DNA from: SICV01 sp038045265
GTDB taxonomy: Archaea; Nanobdellota; Nanobdellia; Pacearchaeales; GW2011-AR1
DNA: 11,743 nucleotides
Direction: 5' to 3'
Assembly: GCA_038045265.1 (NCBI GenBank)
Contig: JBBSYL010000028.1
Location: forward strand, 1 to 11,743
This document shows positions 5,223 to 11,742 of this stretch, one piece after another. The number at the start of each line of letters is the position of its first letter. Position 1 is the first letter of the stretch. Made by a program: the position numbers and the translations under genes. Under the pieces are notes generated by a model. The model was not told the origin of the DNA and did no database searches. It worked only from the letters and a program-made list of their open reading frames with translations.

Positions 5223-6193
5223 AACTTCAACTTTTCAAACTTTACTAGATTGCGATAATCTTTTATAAATTCAAGTGCTTTTTTATCAAGCTCTCCTGGA
5301 GCCATGAACAATGCGAGCATTTTATCATTTTGAGCCTTATGTAGAACATGTGTGAGGTCTTCTTCTTTGACTTTCTTTTTGTCTTTTGCAATCAAAAAGT
5401 ATTCTTGTTTTCCAAATGAATCGTTTATCCTTATTTTTGCAAGGAACTCTTTTGTTTTTTCTTCTACAATATGAAGAATTTCAATATCTTTTGCCGAAAG
5501 ATAGTCTTTGAGATTAGTTAGAAATTTTGAATCTGCTATTTTTGGTTTATTTTCTTTTATTCTCTTTGTTTTTTGTTCAACTGCTTTTTCTTGTTTATCT
5601 TGTTGTATAGTTGGTTGCTGAGATACGGAGATATTTTCTGTTATTTTTCCTTTATTTTCTTCTTTTTGTTCCCTTACAGGCATTTTGATTTCTTTTTTTT
5701 CTAATGTTTTATCCTGTTTTAACTGATTGTCTGTGGCAAGAGAGTTTAGCATTAATTCTACTTCTATATCTGGAATGAAAGTATATTTCCAAAATATTTT
5801 TTGTTCTGTACCAATTGTGGCTCTGAAGGGCAGTGCAAAGTCTTTTATTTCCCTTATTGCGACCCTTATTGCTGGGAGCAATTTTTCATCTTCAAGAATT
5901 TTATGTTGCTTTATGAGAGAAAATGCTTCTTGTTCTTTTTGGTTTAGATATTGGGTGAATTTTTCGAGCATTTGTTCTTGACCTCGAAGAAGATATAGTG
6001 GAGAGCTTCCAACCTTTAGATGGGACATTATTAATTTTTGTTCCCTATACAGTTCTGAAAGAAAAGCAGAGGCAAACAGGGGGCTTGTGCGAGCGTCTTT
6101 TGCTATATGAATTGGCAGACTTGGGCCTACTCTCTTTATGAAATTTATAATGTTCTCTTTTGTTCTGGCAAGAGTCTGGGCATCCATCACCAT
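5219..6193 (-). CDS. Winged-helix protein with a restriction-endonuclease-like C-terminal domain
   Basis: This 324-aa protein has three parts. Residues about 10-72 look like a winged helix (GPSLPIHIAKDARTSP, then SAFLSELYREQ, and a wing with SSPLYLLRG). Residues about 155-225 are a low-complexity K/E/Q linker. Residues about 235-324 resemble the Mrr-like restriction-endonuclease fold (EYFLIAKDKKKVKEEDL, then AQNDKMLALFMAPGELDKKALEFI). The usual catalytic (D/E)xK reads IAK, so the domain may bind rather than cut nucleic acid. ATG 6193 lies about 26.5 bp from a TATA box at 6216-6223. It follows the tRNA-intron endonuclease gene by 49 bp on the same strand, so a role in tRNA or DNA processing is a guess from context only. 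The C-terminal domain assignment is by eye. Confidence 0.55.
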   Translation of the reverse strand: MVMDAQTLARTKENIINFIKRVGPSLPIHIAKDARTSPLFASAFLSELYREQKLIMSHLKVGSSPLYLLRGQEQMLEKFTQYLNQKEQEAFSLIKQHKILEDEKLLPAIRVAIREIKDFALPFRATIGTEQKIFWKYTFIPDIEVELMLNSLATDNQLKQDKTLEKKEIKMPVREQKEENKGKITENISVSQQPTIQQDKQEKAVEQKTKRIKENKPKIADSKFLTNLKDYLSAKDIEILHIVEEKTKEFLAKIRINDSFGKQEYFLIAKDKKKVKEEDLTHVLHKAQNDKMLALFMAPGELDKKALEFIKDYRNLVKFEKLKF

Positions 6194-6215
6194 ATTTTTT
6201 CTATAATGACGATTG

Positions 6216-6223
6216 TTATAAAT
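6216..6223 (-). promoter_or_regulatory. TATA box of the winged-helix/nuclease-like gene
   Basis: TTATAAAT on the plus strand (ATTTATAA on the minus strand) is centred about 26.5 bp before ATG 6193. It favours the first of two closely spaced ATGs (6193 and 6187) and an mRNA separate from that of the upstream endA. Confidence 0.5.
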
Positions 6224-6242
6224 GTTGTTGTGATGTGGATTT

Positions 6243-6755
6243 TTAAGTTTTCTTCCAAGATATCTCGTAATAGCTTACAGAAGATTCGGAATCGACTATA
6301 CCTATAAGGAGTTTTTTCTTGGTTGAATGGGCGACTCTGTTTTTTGCAGCGAATTCATGCCAGTTGAATTTATCAGATTCCTGAACCGTGTGTAAGAGCC
6401 AGGAAGAGTGGGATTCTCCAGGTTTTACGCCTCTGTCGTAGACTCTGAATTCTGCTCCAAATTTTAAGGCAGTTTTTAAAATATAACCTTTTTTTCTTAA
6501 ATCTCTATAAACGGCATATTTAGTTTCTAATTTTTTGTCTCTTTTCATTAGTTTTTCGGTAAGATCGTCAAAGGATAATTGTTTTTTTCCAGAGAGGAGA
6601 TTGGCCTTTCCATTTTCTAAAATGTATAATGCTTCAAAATCAGAATATTCTACTTTCCCAGCTTTCTTTTCCCCAAAAGATGATTTCTCACGAAGAGAAA
6701 ATGCTTCCTCAGAATTTGAGAATATTTTTTGACCTGAAAGGTGAAGAGTTATCAT
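6243..6755 (-). CDS. endA: tRNA-intron (splicing) endonuclease
   Basis: This 170-aa protein cuts the bulge-helix-bulge structure at the ends of archaeal tRNA and rRNA introns. The catalytic triad is in place: Y106 in FRVYDRG, H116 in GESHSSWLLH, and K147 in HSTKKKLL, with spacings of 10 and 31 as in the Methanocaldococcus jannaschii enzyme. The preceding YAVYRDLRKKGYILKTALKFG (80-100) is the conserved helix-strand lead-in to the catalytic domain. Length matches the single-domain homotetrameric type. ATG 6755 is preferred over ATG 6776: the palindromic TATTTAAATA centred at 6781.5 is exactly 26.5 bp away, whereas the longer start would overlap that box. It is divergent from the membrane protein at 6808. 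Confidence 0.93.
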   Translation of the reverse strand: MITLHLSGQKIFSNSEEAFSLREKSSFGEKKAGKVEYSDFEALYILENGKANLLSGKKQLSFDDLTEKLMKRDKKLETKYAVYRDLRKKGYILKTALKFGAEFRVYDRGVKPGESHSSWLLHTVQESDKFNWHEFAAKNRVAHSTKKKLLIGIVDSESSVSYYEISWKKT

Positions 6756-6776
6756 CTTAATATTTGTTAAATGCAA

Positions 6777-6786
6777 TATTTAAATA
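6777..6786. promoter_or_regulatory. Perfectly palindromic divergent TATA box, endA (-) and membrane protein (+)
   Basis: TATTTAAATA is a perfect 10-bp palindrome centred at 6781.5. ATG 6808 (+) and ATG 6755 (-) are both exactly 26.5 bp from its centre, and in each gene this is the eighth codon of the longest ORF. It decides both start codons. Confidence 0.7.
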
Positions 6787-6807
6787 ATGCTCTTTTCTAT
6801 AAAACTT

Positions 6808-7590
6808 ATGGGTTTTGGAGATTTGTTCTCAAAGAGCTGGAAGGAGTATAAGGGTAATTTTAAACCAATATTTTTTCTTATGCTTATATTTGTGGGGATA
6901 CCTTTAACGGTAGTAAATATTTATGGTGCTCGATTTTTTATAGAAAATAGAGATCTATTGCTTAGTTTGCAGAACGCTGAAGGAAGTGTTGTTGCAGGGC
7001 AGCTTTTTTCGTCTTCTCCAGAGCTTGTGTTCGCCTTGCTTGCCCTGTCTGTTATTTCAATTCTTCTTTTGATATTTGTGCAGGCAGGACTGATTGAAGT
7101 AGGTATGAAAAAAGAGAAATATTCTTTTAAGGAAATTATATCCGGAGCTAAAGGAAAATACTGGAAATTTCTAGGTTTTATTATTGTTCTTGCAATTTTC
7201 TTGGTCTTACTAACCATTTTATTAATTATTCCAGCAATAATCTTTTTGGTTTATTGGATTTTTGCAACCTATATCTTATTTGAAGGCAAAAAAGGCATAA
7301 TTGGATCATTGAAAGAGAGTTTTGCTCTTGTAAGGGGAAAATGGTGGAAAGTTTTCGGGTATTCTCTTCTACTTTTAGTAATCATCATTGCTGTAAATTT
7401 TGTATTTGGATTAATCGCTTTACCGGCCTCCCTGGATAGTGGGTTTGATCCTATCGAATTTTCTGAGGGAAGCTTTAAGCTGGGAGTGGTTCTTTCTATA
7501 ATCTCTAAATTTTTGGGTAATTTGTTTGCTATACCTTTTTCAATAATCTTCTATAAAAATTTCTATTTTAGCTTGAGAAAGAAAAAGTAG
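6808..7590 (+). CDS. Polytopic membrane protein (GPDPase-membrane-domain / DUF975-like)
   Basis: This 260-aa protein has about six hydrophobic segments (approximately residues 17-37, 73-99, 122-160 as two, 183-206 and 225-254). The amphipathic start MGFGDLFSKSWKEYKGNFK and the central LKESFALVRGKWWKVFGYSLLLL are typical of a broad family of uncharacterised membrane proteins. These are related to the membrane domain of glycerophosphodiester phosphodiesterases and to YciC/DUF975. No catalytic domain is attached, and no function can be assigned. ATG 6808 is used rather than ATG 6787, because the latter is directly next to the TATA palindrome. The following gene, aIF1A, starts 41 bp after the stop with its own promoter. 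Confidence 0.7.
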   Translation: MGFGDLFSKSWKEYKGNFKPIFFLMLIFVGIPLTVVNIYGARFFIENRDLLLSLQNAEGSVVAGQLFSSSPELVFALLALSVISILLLIFVQAGLIEVGMKKEKYSFKEIISGAKGKYWKFLGFIIVLAIFLVLLTILLIIPAIIFLVYWIFATYILFEGKKGIIGSLKESFALVRGKWWKVFGYSLLLLVIIIAVNFVFGLIALPASLDSGFDPIEFSEGSFKLGVVLSIISKFLGNLFAIPFSIIFYKNFYFSLRKKK

Positions 7591-7600
7591 GATAGGTAAA

Positions 7601-7610
7601 CTTTTAAAAG
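7601..7610 (+). promoter_or_regulatory. TATA element of the aIF1A gene
   Basis: CTTTTAAAAG is a perfect 10-bp palindrome centred at 7605.5, 26.5 bp before ATG 7632. There is no divergent gene here, so the symmetry belongs to the box itself and does not by itself prove two-way use. Confidence 0.6.
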
Positions 7611-7631
7611 CGATCCTTTCTAGTTAAAGTT

Positions 7632-7997
7632 ATGGCAGATGATTACGGAGATTTTGAAGAAGTAGTTGATGAAAATATTAGCAAAATATCTGAAGAACCT
7701 CTTCCAGAAGGGATGGTCAGAGCGAGAATGCCTAAAGGAAAGGAACTAATAGGAGTTATAGTGCAGAGATATGGAGGGAATAGGATGGATGTTAAGGCAA
7801 GTGATGGAAAAAGTAGGAATTGCAGAGTGCCTGGAAGATTCAAGAGAAGTTTATGGTTAAGGCCAAAAGATATAGTTTTGATTGTACCTTGGATAGATGA
7901 TAATGATAAAGGAGATGTAGTGTACAAATATAATCCTGGTGGAGTGAGCCAGCTTAGAAGGAAAGGAATGCTGAACAATTTGAAGGTAGAGTTCTAA
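7632..7997 (+). CDS. eif1A: Translation initiation factor aIF1A
   Basis: This 121-aa protein is the archaeal homologue of eIF1A (bacterial IF1), which binds the A site of the small ribosomal subunit during initiation. After an acidic N-terminal tail comes the OB fold (about residues 28-98): MVRARMPKGKELIGVIVQR, then YGGNRMDVKASDGKSRNCRVPGR as the RNA-binding surface, then LWLRPKDIVLIVPW. The C-terminal YNPGGVSQLRRKGML is also typical of the family. It is slightly longer than many archaeal versions because of the acidic N-terminus. The start fits a TTTAAA box 26.5 bp upstream. It is followed by a 60-aa unknown protein and LeuRS on the same strand, so this is a block of translation genes. Confidence 0.95.
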   Translation: MADDYGDFEEVVDENISKISEEPLPEGMVRARMPKGKELIGVIVQRYGGNRMDVKASDGKSRNCRVPGRFKRSLWLRPKDIVLIVPWIDDNDKGDVVYKYNPGGVSQLRRKGMLNNLKVEF

Positions 7998-8031
7998 TAA
8001 AATCTATTAATCTCTTATGCATTGATATTCT

Positions 8032-8214
8032 ATGGATGCAAAAGTGCTAGTTAAAGTAACTTTTAGAAATATTTCTTCTAAGCTTATAGAAAGGACTGTT
8101 TATTTGGATGAAAGGCAATATGAGCAGGTTAAAAGAATGAAAGAGGCAGGAGATGACAGATATGTTGCCAGTTATTTGGAAGCGTTGGCTGAAATGCAAG
8201 AAGAGAAACAATAA
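8032..8214 (+). CDS. Small conserved-looking protein of 60 aa, unknown
   Basis: The ORF encodes an N-terminal pair of likely beta strands (AKVLVKVTFRNISS, LIERTVYLDE) and a charged helix (RQYEQVKRMKEAGDDRYVASYLEALAEMQEEKQ). No known motif is recognised; the strand-strand-helix layout fits a small binding protein. It starts 34 bp after aIF1A with only a weak AT-rich box near 8006, so it may be co-transcribed with it. Its stop codon lies inside the TATA-like stretch of the LeuRS gene. Codon use resembles that of the neighbours, and the position between two translation genes supports a real gene. Confidence 0.65.
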   Translation: MDAKVLVKVTFRNISSKLIERTVYLDERQYEQVKRMKEAGDDRYVASYLEALAEMQEEKQ

Positions 8215-8222
8215 ATTTAAAT
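8213..8222 (+). promoter_or_regulatory. TATA element of the leuS gene
   Basis: AAATTTAAAT contains TTTAAA centred at 8218.5, which is 26.5 bp before ATG 8245 but only 14.5 and 20.5 bp before the in-frame ATGs at 8233 and 8239. The box overlaps the stop codon of the 60-aa gene. Confidence 0.55.
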
Positions 8223-8244
8223 TGACAGTTTGATGAGTATGTCA

Positions 8245-10812
8245 ATGGAGAAGGAAGAAAAGGGAATTGATTTTTCTGCCCCTAAAAATTCTTTGAATTT
8301 TGGGGCGGAGAGAAATATAGATTTCTCCCGTATAGAAAAGAAGTGGCAGAAGAAATGGGAAGAGAAGAAAGCATTCGTTGTTGATGAAAAGAGTAAGAAA
8401 AATAAATATTATGTTCTAGAAATGTATCCTTATCCAAGTGCGAGTTATTTGCACATGGGGCACGTAAGAAACTATACCATAGGAGATGTCTATGCAAGGT
8501 ATAAGAGGATGAAAGGATTTAATGTTCTTTATCCTATGGGGTATGATTCCTTTGGATTGCCTGCCGAAACTGCTGCTAAAAAAGAGGGTATCCATCCTAA
8601 GAAATATACTGAAGACTCTATAAAGAAAATAATGGTTTACCAGAAATCTCTTGGGAACAGCTATGACTGGACAAGGGTTATTGCAAGTCATGAAGAAGAT
8701 TATTACAAGTGGAATCAGTATTTCTTTCTTAAATTATTTGAAAAAGGGCTTGCTTACAGAAAGAAGGCACCAGTAAATTGGTGTGAAACTTGCCAATCAG
8801 TTCTTGCAAATGAAGAAAGTGAAGGGGGAAAGTGTTGGAGATGTGGAAATGAAGTTGTGAAGAAAGATTTGGAACAGTGGTTTTTCAAAATTACAGATTA
8901 TGCTGATAGATTGCTTGATGATTTAAAAAAAATAGAGTGGCCTGAAAAGATAAAAACTATGCAAGAAAATTGGATCGGGAGGAGTGAAGGCGTTAACTTT
9001 ATTGAAAAGGTTAAGGGTATGGATTTGAATTTTGAAGTCTATGATTCTATTCCTCAAACATTTATTGCACAAACTTTTACAGTAATTGCTCCAGAACATC
9101 CATTTGTTGAGAAACTTGTCAAGGGGACTAAATATGAAAAGTCTGTAAAAGAATTTGTTGAAAAAATAAAACAGAAAAAATCTAAAGGAGATTTTGATGT
9201 TGAAAAAGACATAGAAGGAATCTTTACTGGAAAATATGTTGATAATCCTTTTGGAACTGGAGATTTGCCAATTTGGGTGGCTAGTTATGTTTTAGCAGAT
9301 TATGGAACTGGAATAGTGAATTGTAGTGCACATGACGAAAGAGATTTTGCTTTTGCTAAAAAGTATAACATTCCCTTGAAACTTGCAATGTTGCCTAAAG
9401 ACGAGAAATTTGCTAAGAAAGTTAAAAATTTTGAAGTTTGTCATTATAAAGACCCCGAAGGAATAATACAAGAGCCAGTAGAGTTCAAGGGTATGACTTG
9501 GAAGGAAGCTAGAGAGCCAATTATAAATTATATTGTTAAAAAGAAAATTGGAAAGAAAGTTGTGCAATATAAGTTAAGAGATTGGCTTATAAGCCGACAG
9601 AGATACTGGGGAACTCCGATACCTATAATCTACTGTGATAAATGCGGAGTTGTTCCTGTTTCGGAAAAGGAATTGCCAGTTAAACTTCCTGAGAAAGTTG
9701 ATTTTAAGGTTGTAGGAAATCCTCTTAATAGTGTTAACGCGTTTATTGAAGTTAAATGTCCTAAATGCAAAGGAAAAGCAAGAAGGGAGACGGACACTAT
9801 GGGGGGTTTTGTTGATTCTTCGTGGTATTTTCTTAGATATTGTGATAATAAAAATAAGAAGGAAGCGTTTGATAAGAAAAAAGCAGAGTATTGGATGCCT
9901 GTTGACCAGTATATAGGTGGAGCAGAACACGCAGTTATGCATTTAATGTATGCAAGATTTTTTATTAAAGCATTAAAAGATATGGGGATTGTTAAATTTG
10001 ATGAGCCTTTTAAGAAATTGTTCAATCAAGGAATTTTGTATAAAGATGGAGCAAAAATGAGTAAAAGTAAAGGCAATGTTGTATTCCAAACAGATATTTC
10101 AGAAAAATATGGGATTGATACAGCAAGATTATTTTTAATGTTTGTTTCTTCTCCTGATAAGCAGATGGAATGGAATGATGAAGGAGTTGTAGGAGCATAT
10201 AGGATAATAAATAGGCTTGTTGCTTTGTCTAGTAAGATTAAAGGAAAAGCTGATGAGAAGGAAGAGCATAAGATAAACCTTGCAGTCAAAAGAGCTAGTG
10301 AAAGCATTGAAGTGTTTGATTATCCAAAAGCAGTGATAGCCATTACAGGATTTATTGATAAATTTGCTGAAAGCGTATCAAGAGAGGGATATGAGAAATT
10401 GCTTAAGATGATGAGCTTGTTCTGCCCACATGTTGCGGAAGAGATGTGGGAGAAGATTGGAAATAAAGGTTTTGTAAGCCTTGCTGACTGGCCTGAAGCT
10501 GATGAAAGCAAGATAGATGTGAAATTGGAACAGGATGAGAAGAATATTGAAAAAGTTAGCAACGATATTAATAATATTAAGAAGATGATTAATAAAGAGA
10601 ACCCTGATGTATATCTATATTCTATCCCTTCGGAAGTCGACTTGTATAAAAGTAATGCTAAAGTTATAGGGCAAATCTCTGGAGCCAATATTGTTGAAGT
10701 TTATGCAGTTAATGATAAGAATAAATATGACCCTGAGGAGAAAGCTAAAAAAGCAAAACCTGGAAAACCTGCCATATTTATTGAACCCGCTGGAGGAGAC
10801 GTGGCTCGCTGA
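8245..10812 (+). CDS. leuS: Leucyl-tRNA synthetase, bacterial-type domain order
   Basis: This 855-aa class I synthetase charges tRNA-Leu. Visible elements are HMGH (70-73, in YPYPSASYLHMGHVRNY), a zinc motif C180-x2-C183 / C197-x2-C200, the editing (CP1) domain with SAHDERDFAFA (H363, D364, D367), a second cysteine set C464/C467 and C505/C508, ETDTMGGFVDSSWYFLRY, and KMSKS (604-608). The first zinc module precedes the editing domain, and DYGTGIV...HDERDF and DQYIGGAEHAVMHLMYARFF are of the bacterial LeuRS type, suggesting old transfer into this archaeal lineage. The threonine-rich editing motif (usually TTRPDT) is altered to DSIPQTFIAQTF (267-278). The bacterial C-terminal VNGKxR motif is not seen; the end resembles archaeal tails. 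Start ATG 8245 is chosen by promoter spacing, leaving an N-terminal extension of about 30 residues. Confidence 0.95.
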   Translation: MEKEEKGIDFSAPKNSLNFGAERNIDFSRIEKKWQKKWEEKKAFVVDEKSKKNKYYVLEMYPYPSASYLHMGHVRNYTIGDVYARYKRMKGFNVLYPMGYDSFGLPAETAAKKEGIHPKKYTEDSIKKIMVYQKSLGNSYDWTRVIASHEEDYYKWNQYFFLKLFEKGLAYRKKAPVNWCETCQSVLANEESEGGKCWRCGNEVVKKDLEQWFFKITDYADRLLDDLKKIEWPEKIKTMQENWIGRSEGVNFIEKVKGMDLNFEVYDSIPQTFIAQTFTVIAPEHPFVEKLVKGTKYEKSVKEFVEKIKQKKSKGDFDVEKDIEGIFTGKYVDNPFGTGDLPIWVASYVLADYGTGIVNCSAHDERDFAFAKKYNIPLKLAMLPKDEKFAKKVKNFEVCHYKDPEGIIQEPVEFKGMTWKEAREPIINYIVKKKIGKKVVQYKLRDWLISRQRYWGTPIPIIYCDKCGVVPVSEKELPVKLPEKVDFKVVGNPLNSVNAFIEVKCPKCKGKARRETDTMGGFVDSSWYFLRYCDNKNKKEAFDKKKAEYWMPVDQYIGGAEHAVMHLMYARFFIKALKDMGIVKFDEPFKKLFNQGILYKDGAKMSKSKGNVVFQTDISEKYGIDTARLFLMFVSSPDKQMEWNDEGVVGAYRIINRLVALSSKIKGKADEKEEHKINLAVKRASESIEVFDYPKAVIAITGFIDKFAESVSREGYEKLLKMMSLFCPHVAEEMWEKIGNKGFVSLADWPEADESKIDVKLEQDEKNIEKVSNDINNIKKMINKENPDVYLYSIPSEVDLYKSNAKVIGQISGANIVEVYAVNDKNKYDPEEKAKKAKPGKPAIFIEPAGGDVAR

Positions 10813-10819
10813 TCCTATA

Positions 10820-10827
10820 TTTAAATA
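10820..10827 (+). promoter_or_regulatory. TATA-like box before the 20-codon ORF / hairpin region
   Basis: TTTAAATA follows the LeuRS stop closely. The TTTAAA centre (10822.5) is 29.5 bp from ATG 10852, slightly longer than the other spacings here. It could also start a non-coding transcript across the hairpins at 10896-10946. Confidence 0.45.
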
Positions 10828-10851
10828 AAAAGTTCTCGACGAAAGGTTAAT

Positions 10852-10914
10852 ATGTATAAAGTGACACTAAATTTTACAGAAGGGAAAAGTAAAGCCCGAG
10901 TAACTATTTTCTGA
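10852..10914 (+). CDS. 20-codon micro-ORF with possible own promoter
   Basis: This very short frame begins MYKVTLNF and ends VTIF. Its alternating hydrophobic pattern on both sides of EGKSK would suit a beta hairpin. A TTTAAA box lies 29.5 bp upstream. The end of the ORF enters the left arm of the hairpin at 10896-10946. Whether it is translated, is a relic, or is only the 5' part of a structured RNA cannot be decided from the sequence. Confidence 0.25.
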   Translation: MYKVTLNFTEGKSKARVTIF

Positions 10915-10946
10915 TTACTCAGTATTGTGATTTTTCAGTGACTCGG
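10896..10946 (+). other. Stem-loop region with alternative pairings
   Basis: CCGAGTAACT (10896-10905) can pair with AGTGACTCGG (10937-10946), with one A-G mismatch. Within the loop, CTGA (10911-10914) pairs with TCAG (10919-10922). An alternative stem uses GAGTAA (10898-10903) with TTACTC (10915-10920), which excludes the outer one. No T tract follows. A TATATAAAG sequence (10947-10955) begins immediately after. It could be an RNA structure, a protein-binding palindrome, or chance. Confidence 0.35.
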
Positions 10947-10996
10947 TATATAAAGTTAGAGGCGAGCAGAAATATAGATTTATCTTTCATTTTATA

Positions 10997-11004
10997 TTTA
11001 AATA
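10997..11004 (+). promoter_or_regulatory. TATA element of the 50-aa gene
   Basis: TTTAAATA has its TTTAAA centre at 10999.5, 24.5 bp before ATG 11024, as in the transporter and protease genes. This is strong support that the small ORF is a gene. Confidence 0.55.
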
Positions 11005-11023
11005 AGAATTGCTGAGATATGTT

Positions 11024-11176
11024 ATGGCAACAAAAGAGGTTATCCCAAAAGCCAAGAAAACTGTGCAAATAGTTGAGAGCCAAGAGTTCATCGATGCCTT
11101 GTACAAGATTTCCCCGCAGGAAAGGTTTGCCATAGAGGCGATGCGCGGGGGAATAAGAATAGGACAGGAAGCTTAA
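11024..11176 (+). CDS. Small 50-aa protein of unknown function
   Basis: This compact, probably helical protein starts MATKEVIPKAKKTVQIVE and continues SQEFIDALYKISPQERFAIEAMRGGIRIGQEA. No family is recognised. Support comes from context. A TTTAAA box lies 24.5 bp before the ATG, a long pyrimidine tract that could end transcription follows the stop, and the composition is protein-like. Codon choice differs from the neighbours, with many C- or G-ending codons (ATC, GCC, TCC, CCG, CGC). That may mean strong expression or a foreign origin. The C-terminal GGIRIGQEA may be a flexible tail. Confidence 0.6.
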   Translation: MATKEVIPKAKKTVQIVESQEFIDALYKISPQERFAIEAMRGGIRIGQEA

Positions 11177-11207
11177 TCTTTCTTTTTTTCCTTCCCTTTT
11201 CTTTTTT
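11177..11207 (+). terminator. Pyrimidine/T-rich terminator after the 50-aa gene
   Basis: This stretch of 31 bases on the plus strand contains only T and C, with runs of six or more Ts, and starts right after the stop codon. Archaeal RNA polymerase stops at T tracts without needing a hairpin, so this is a likely terminator. Confidence 0.65.
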
Positions 11208-11212
11208 GATTA

Positions 11213-11221
11213 AATTTAAAT
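11213..11221 (+). promoter_or_regulatory. TATA element of the acetyltransferase gene
   Basis: AATTTAAAT has its TTTAAA centre at 11217.5, 25.5 bp before ATG 11243. It sits directly after the T-rich terminator of the gene before. Confidence 0.55.
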
Positions 11222-11242
11222 ACTATATATTTACAAAGGTTC

Positions 11243-11704
11243 ATGCTTAGTGGAATAGAAATTAGAAAATTGACATCTGAAAATGAAGTTAAGATTATTT
11301 CGCATTTAAGAGTAGCTCATCTTATGGAAGAGTTTGGTAAGAGATATGATGAAGAAAAAATTAGGGCAGAGTTAATTGAATGGAGAAATCAAGGAAGGGA
11401 TTTTTGGAGGGCAGATTCAAGACATTTCAATGTTGGTTATTCTATAGGACATAAAGAAGAAGGTGGAGGATATTATGCAGATGCTGTTTTTGTTTTAAAA
11501 CGTTTTAGAAGAATGAAGATAGGTAGTGAGTTGGGAAGAATACAAGTTGAAAGGGCGAGAGAACTGGGATGTAATGTGATAAATACGCGTGTATTAGGGG
11601 AGAATAAGCCAAGTATAGGCTTTCAAAGGAGATTAGGATTTGAAGTTTATGATTCTGGTGGAATTTGGTGTACACGATTAGTGCTTAAGATACTGTCACC
11701 TTAG
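11243..11704 (+). CDS. GNAT-family N-acetyltransferase
   Basis: This 153-aa protein would transfer an acetyl group from acetyl-CoA to an amine; the acceptor is unknown. The C-terminal half has the GNAT core: a strand (YADAVFVLKRFRR, about 78-90), then the acetyl-CoA loop RRMKIGSELGRIQVERARELG (89-109), where the usual RxxGxG/A reads RRMKIGS with K92 in place of the first glycine. A strand (VINTRVLGEN) and NKPSIGFQRRLGFEVYD (121-137) follow, typical of motif B. The N-terminal part is more divergent and probably binds the substrate. A TTTAAA box lies 25.5 bp before the ATG. The stop TAG overlaps a possible convergent stop (TTAG, 11701-11704). Confidence 0.85.
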   Translation: MLSGIEIRKLTSENEVKIISHLRVAHLMEEFGKRYDEEKIRAELIEWRNQGRDFWRADSRHFNVGYSIGHKEEGGGYYADAVFVLKRFRRMKIGSELGRIQVERARELGCNVINTRVLGENKPSIGFQRRLGFEVYDSGGIWCTRLVLKILSP

Positions 11705-11742
11705 AGGTTTATCCCTCGTAAATCTCTAGCACAATATTCTAT
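11701..11742 (-). CDS. Possible C-terminus of a convergent gene entering from the right edge
   Basis: Only one minus-strand frame is open to the window edge. Its last residues are IEYCARDLRGINL before TAA. It ends in the same TTAG overlap with the GNAT gene that is seen between the genes converging at 5219-5222. Only 13 residues are visible, so neither the gene nor its family is certain. Confidence 0.3.
   Translation of the reverse strand: MEYCARDLRGINL

Noticed and set aside
7643..7978. Minus-strand 111-aa ORF opposite aIF1A
   Set aside because: aIF1A is unmistakable, and the opposite frame has only a skewed serine/leucine composition.
9574..10025. Long minus-strand ORFs inside leuS
   Set aside because: They are shadows of a certain coding frame, with no motif or promoter of their own.
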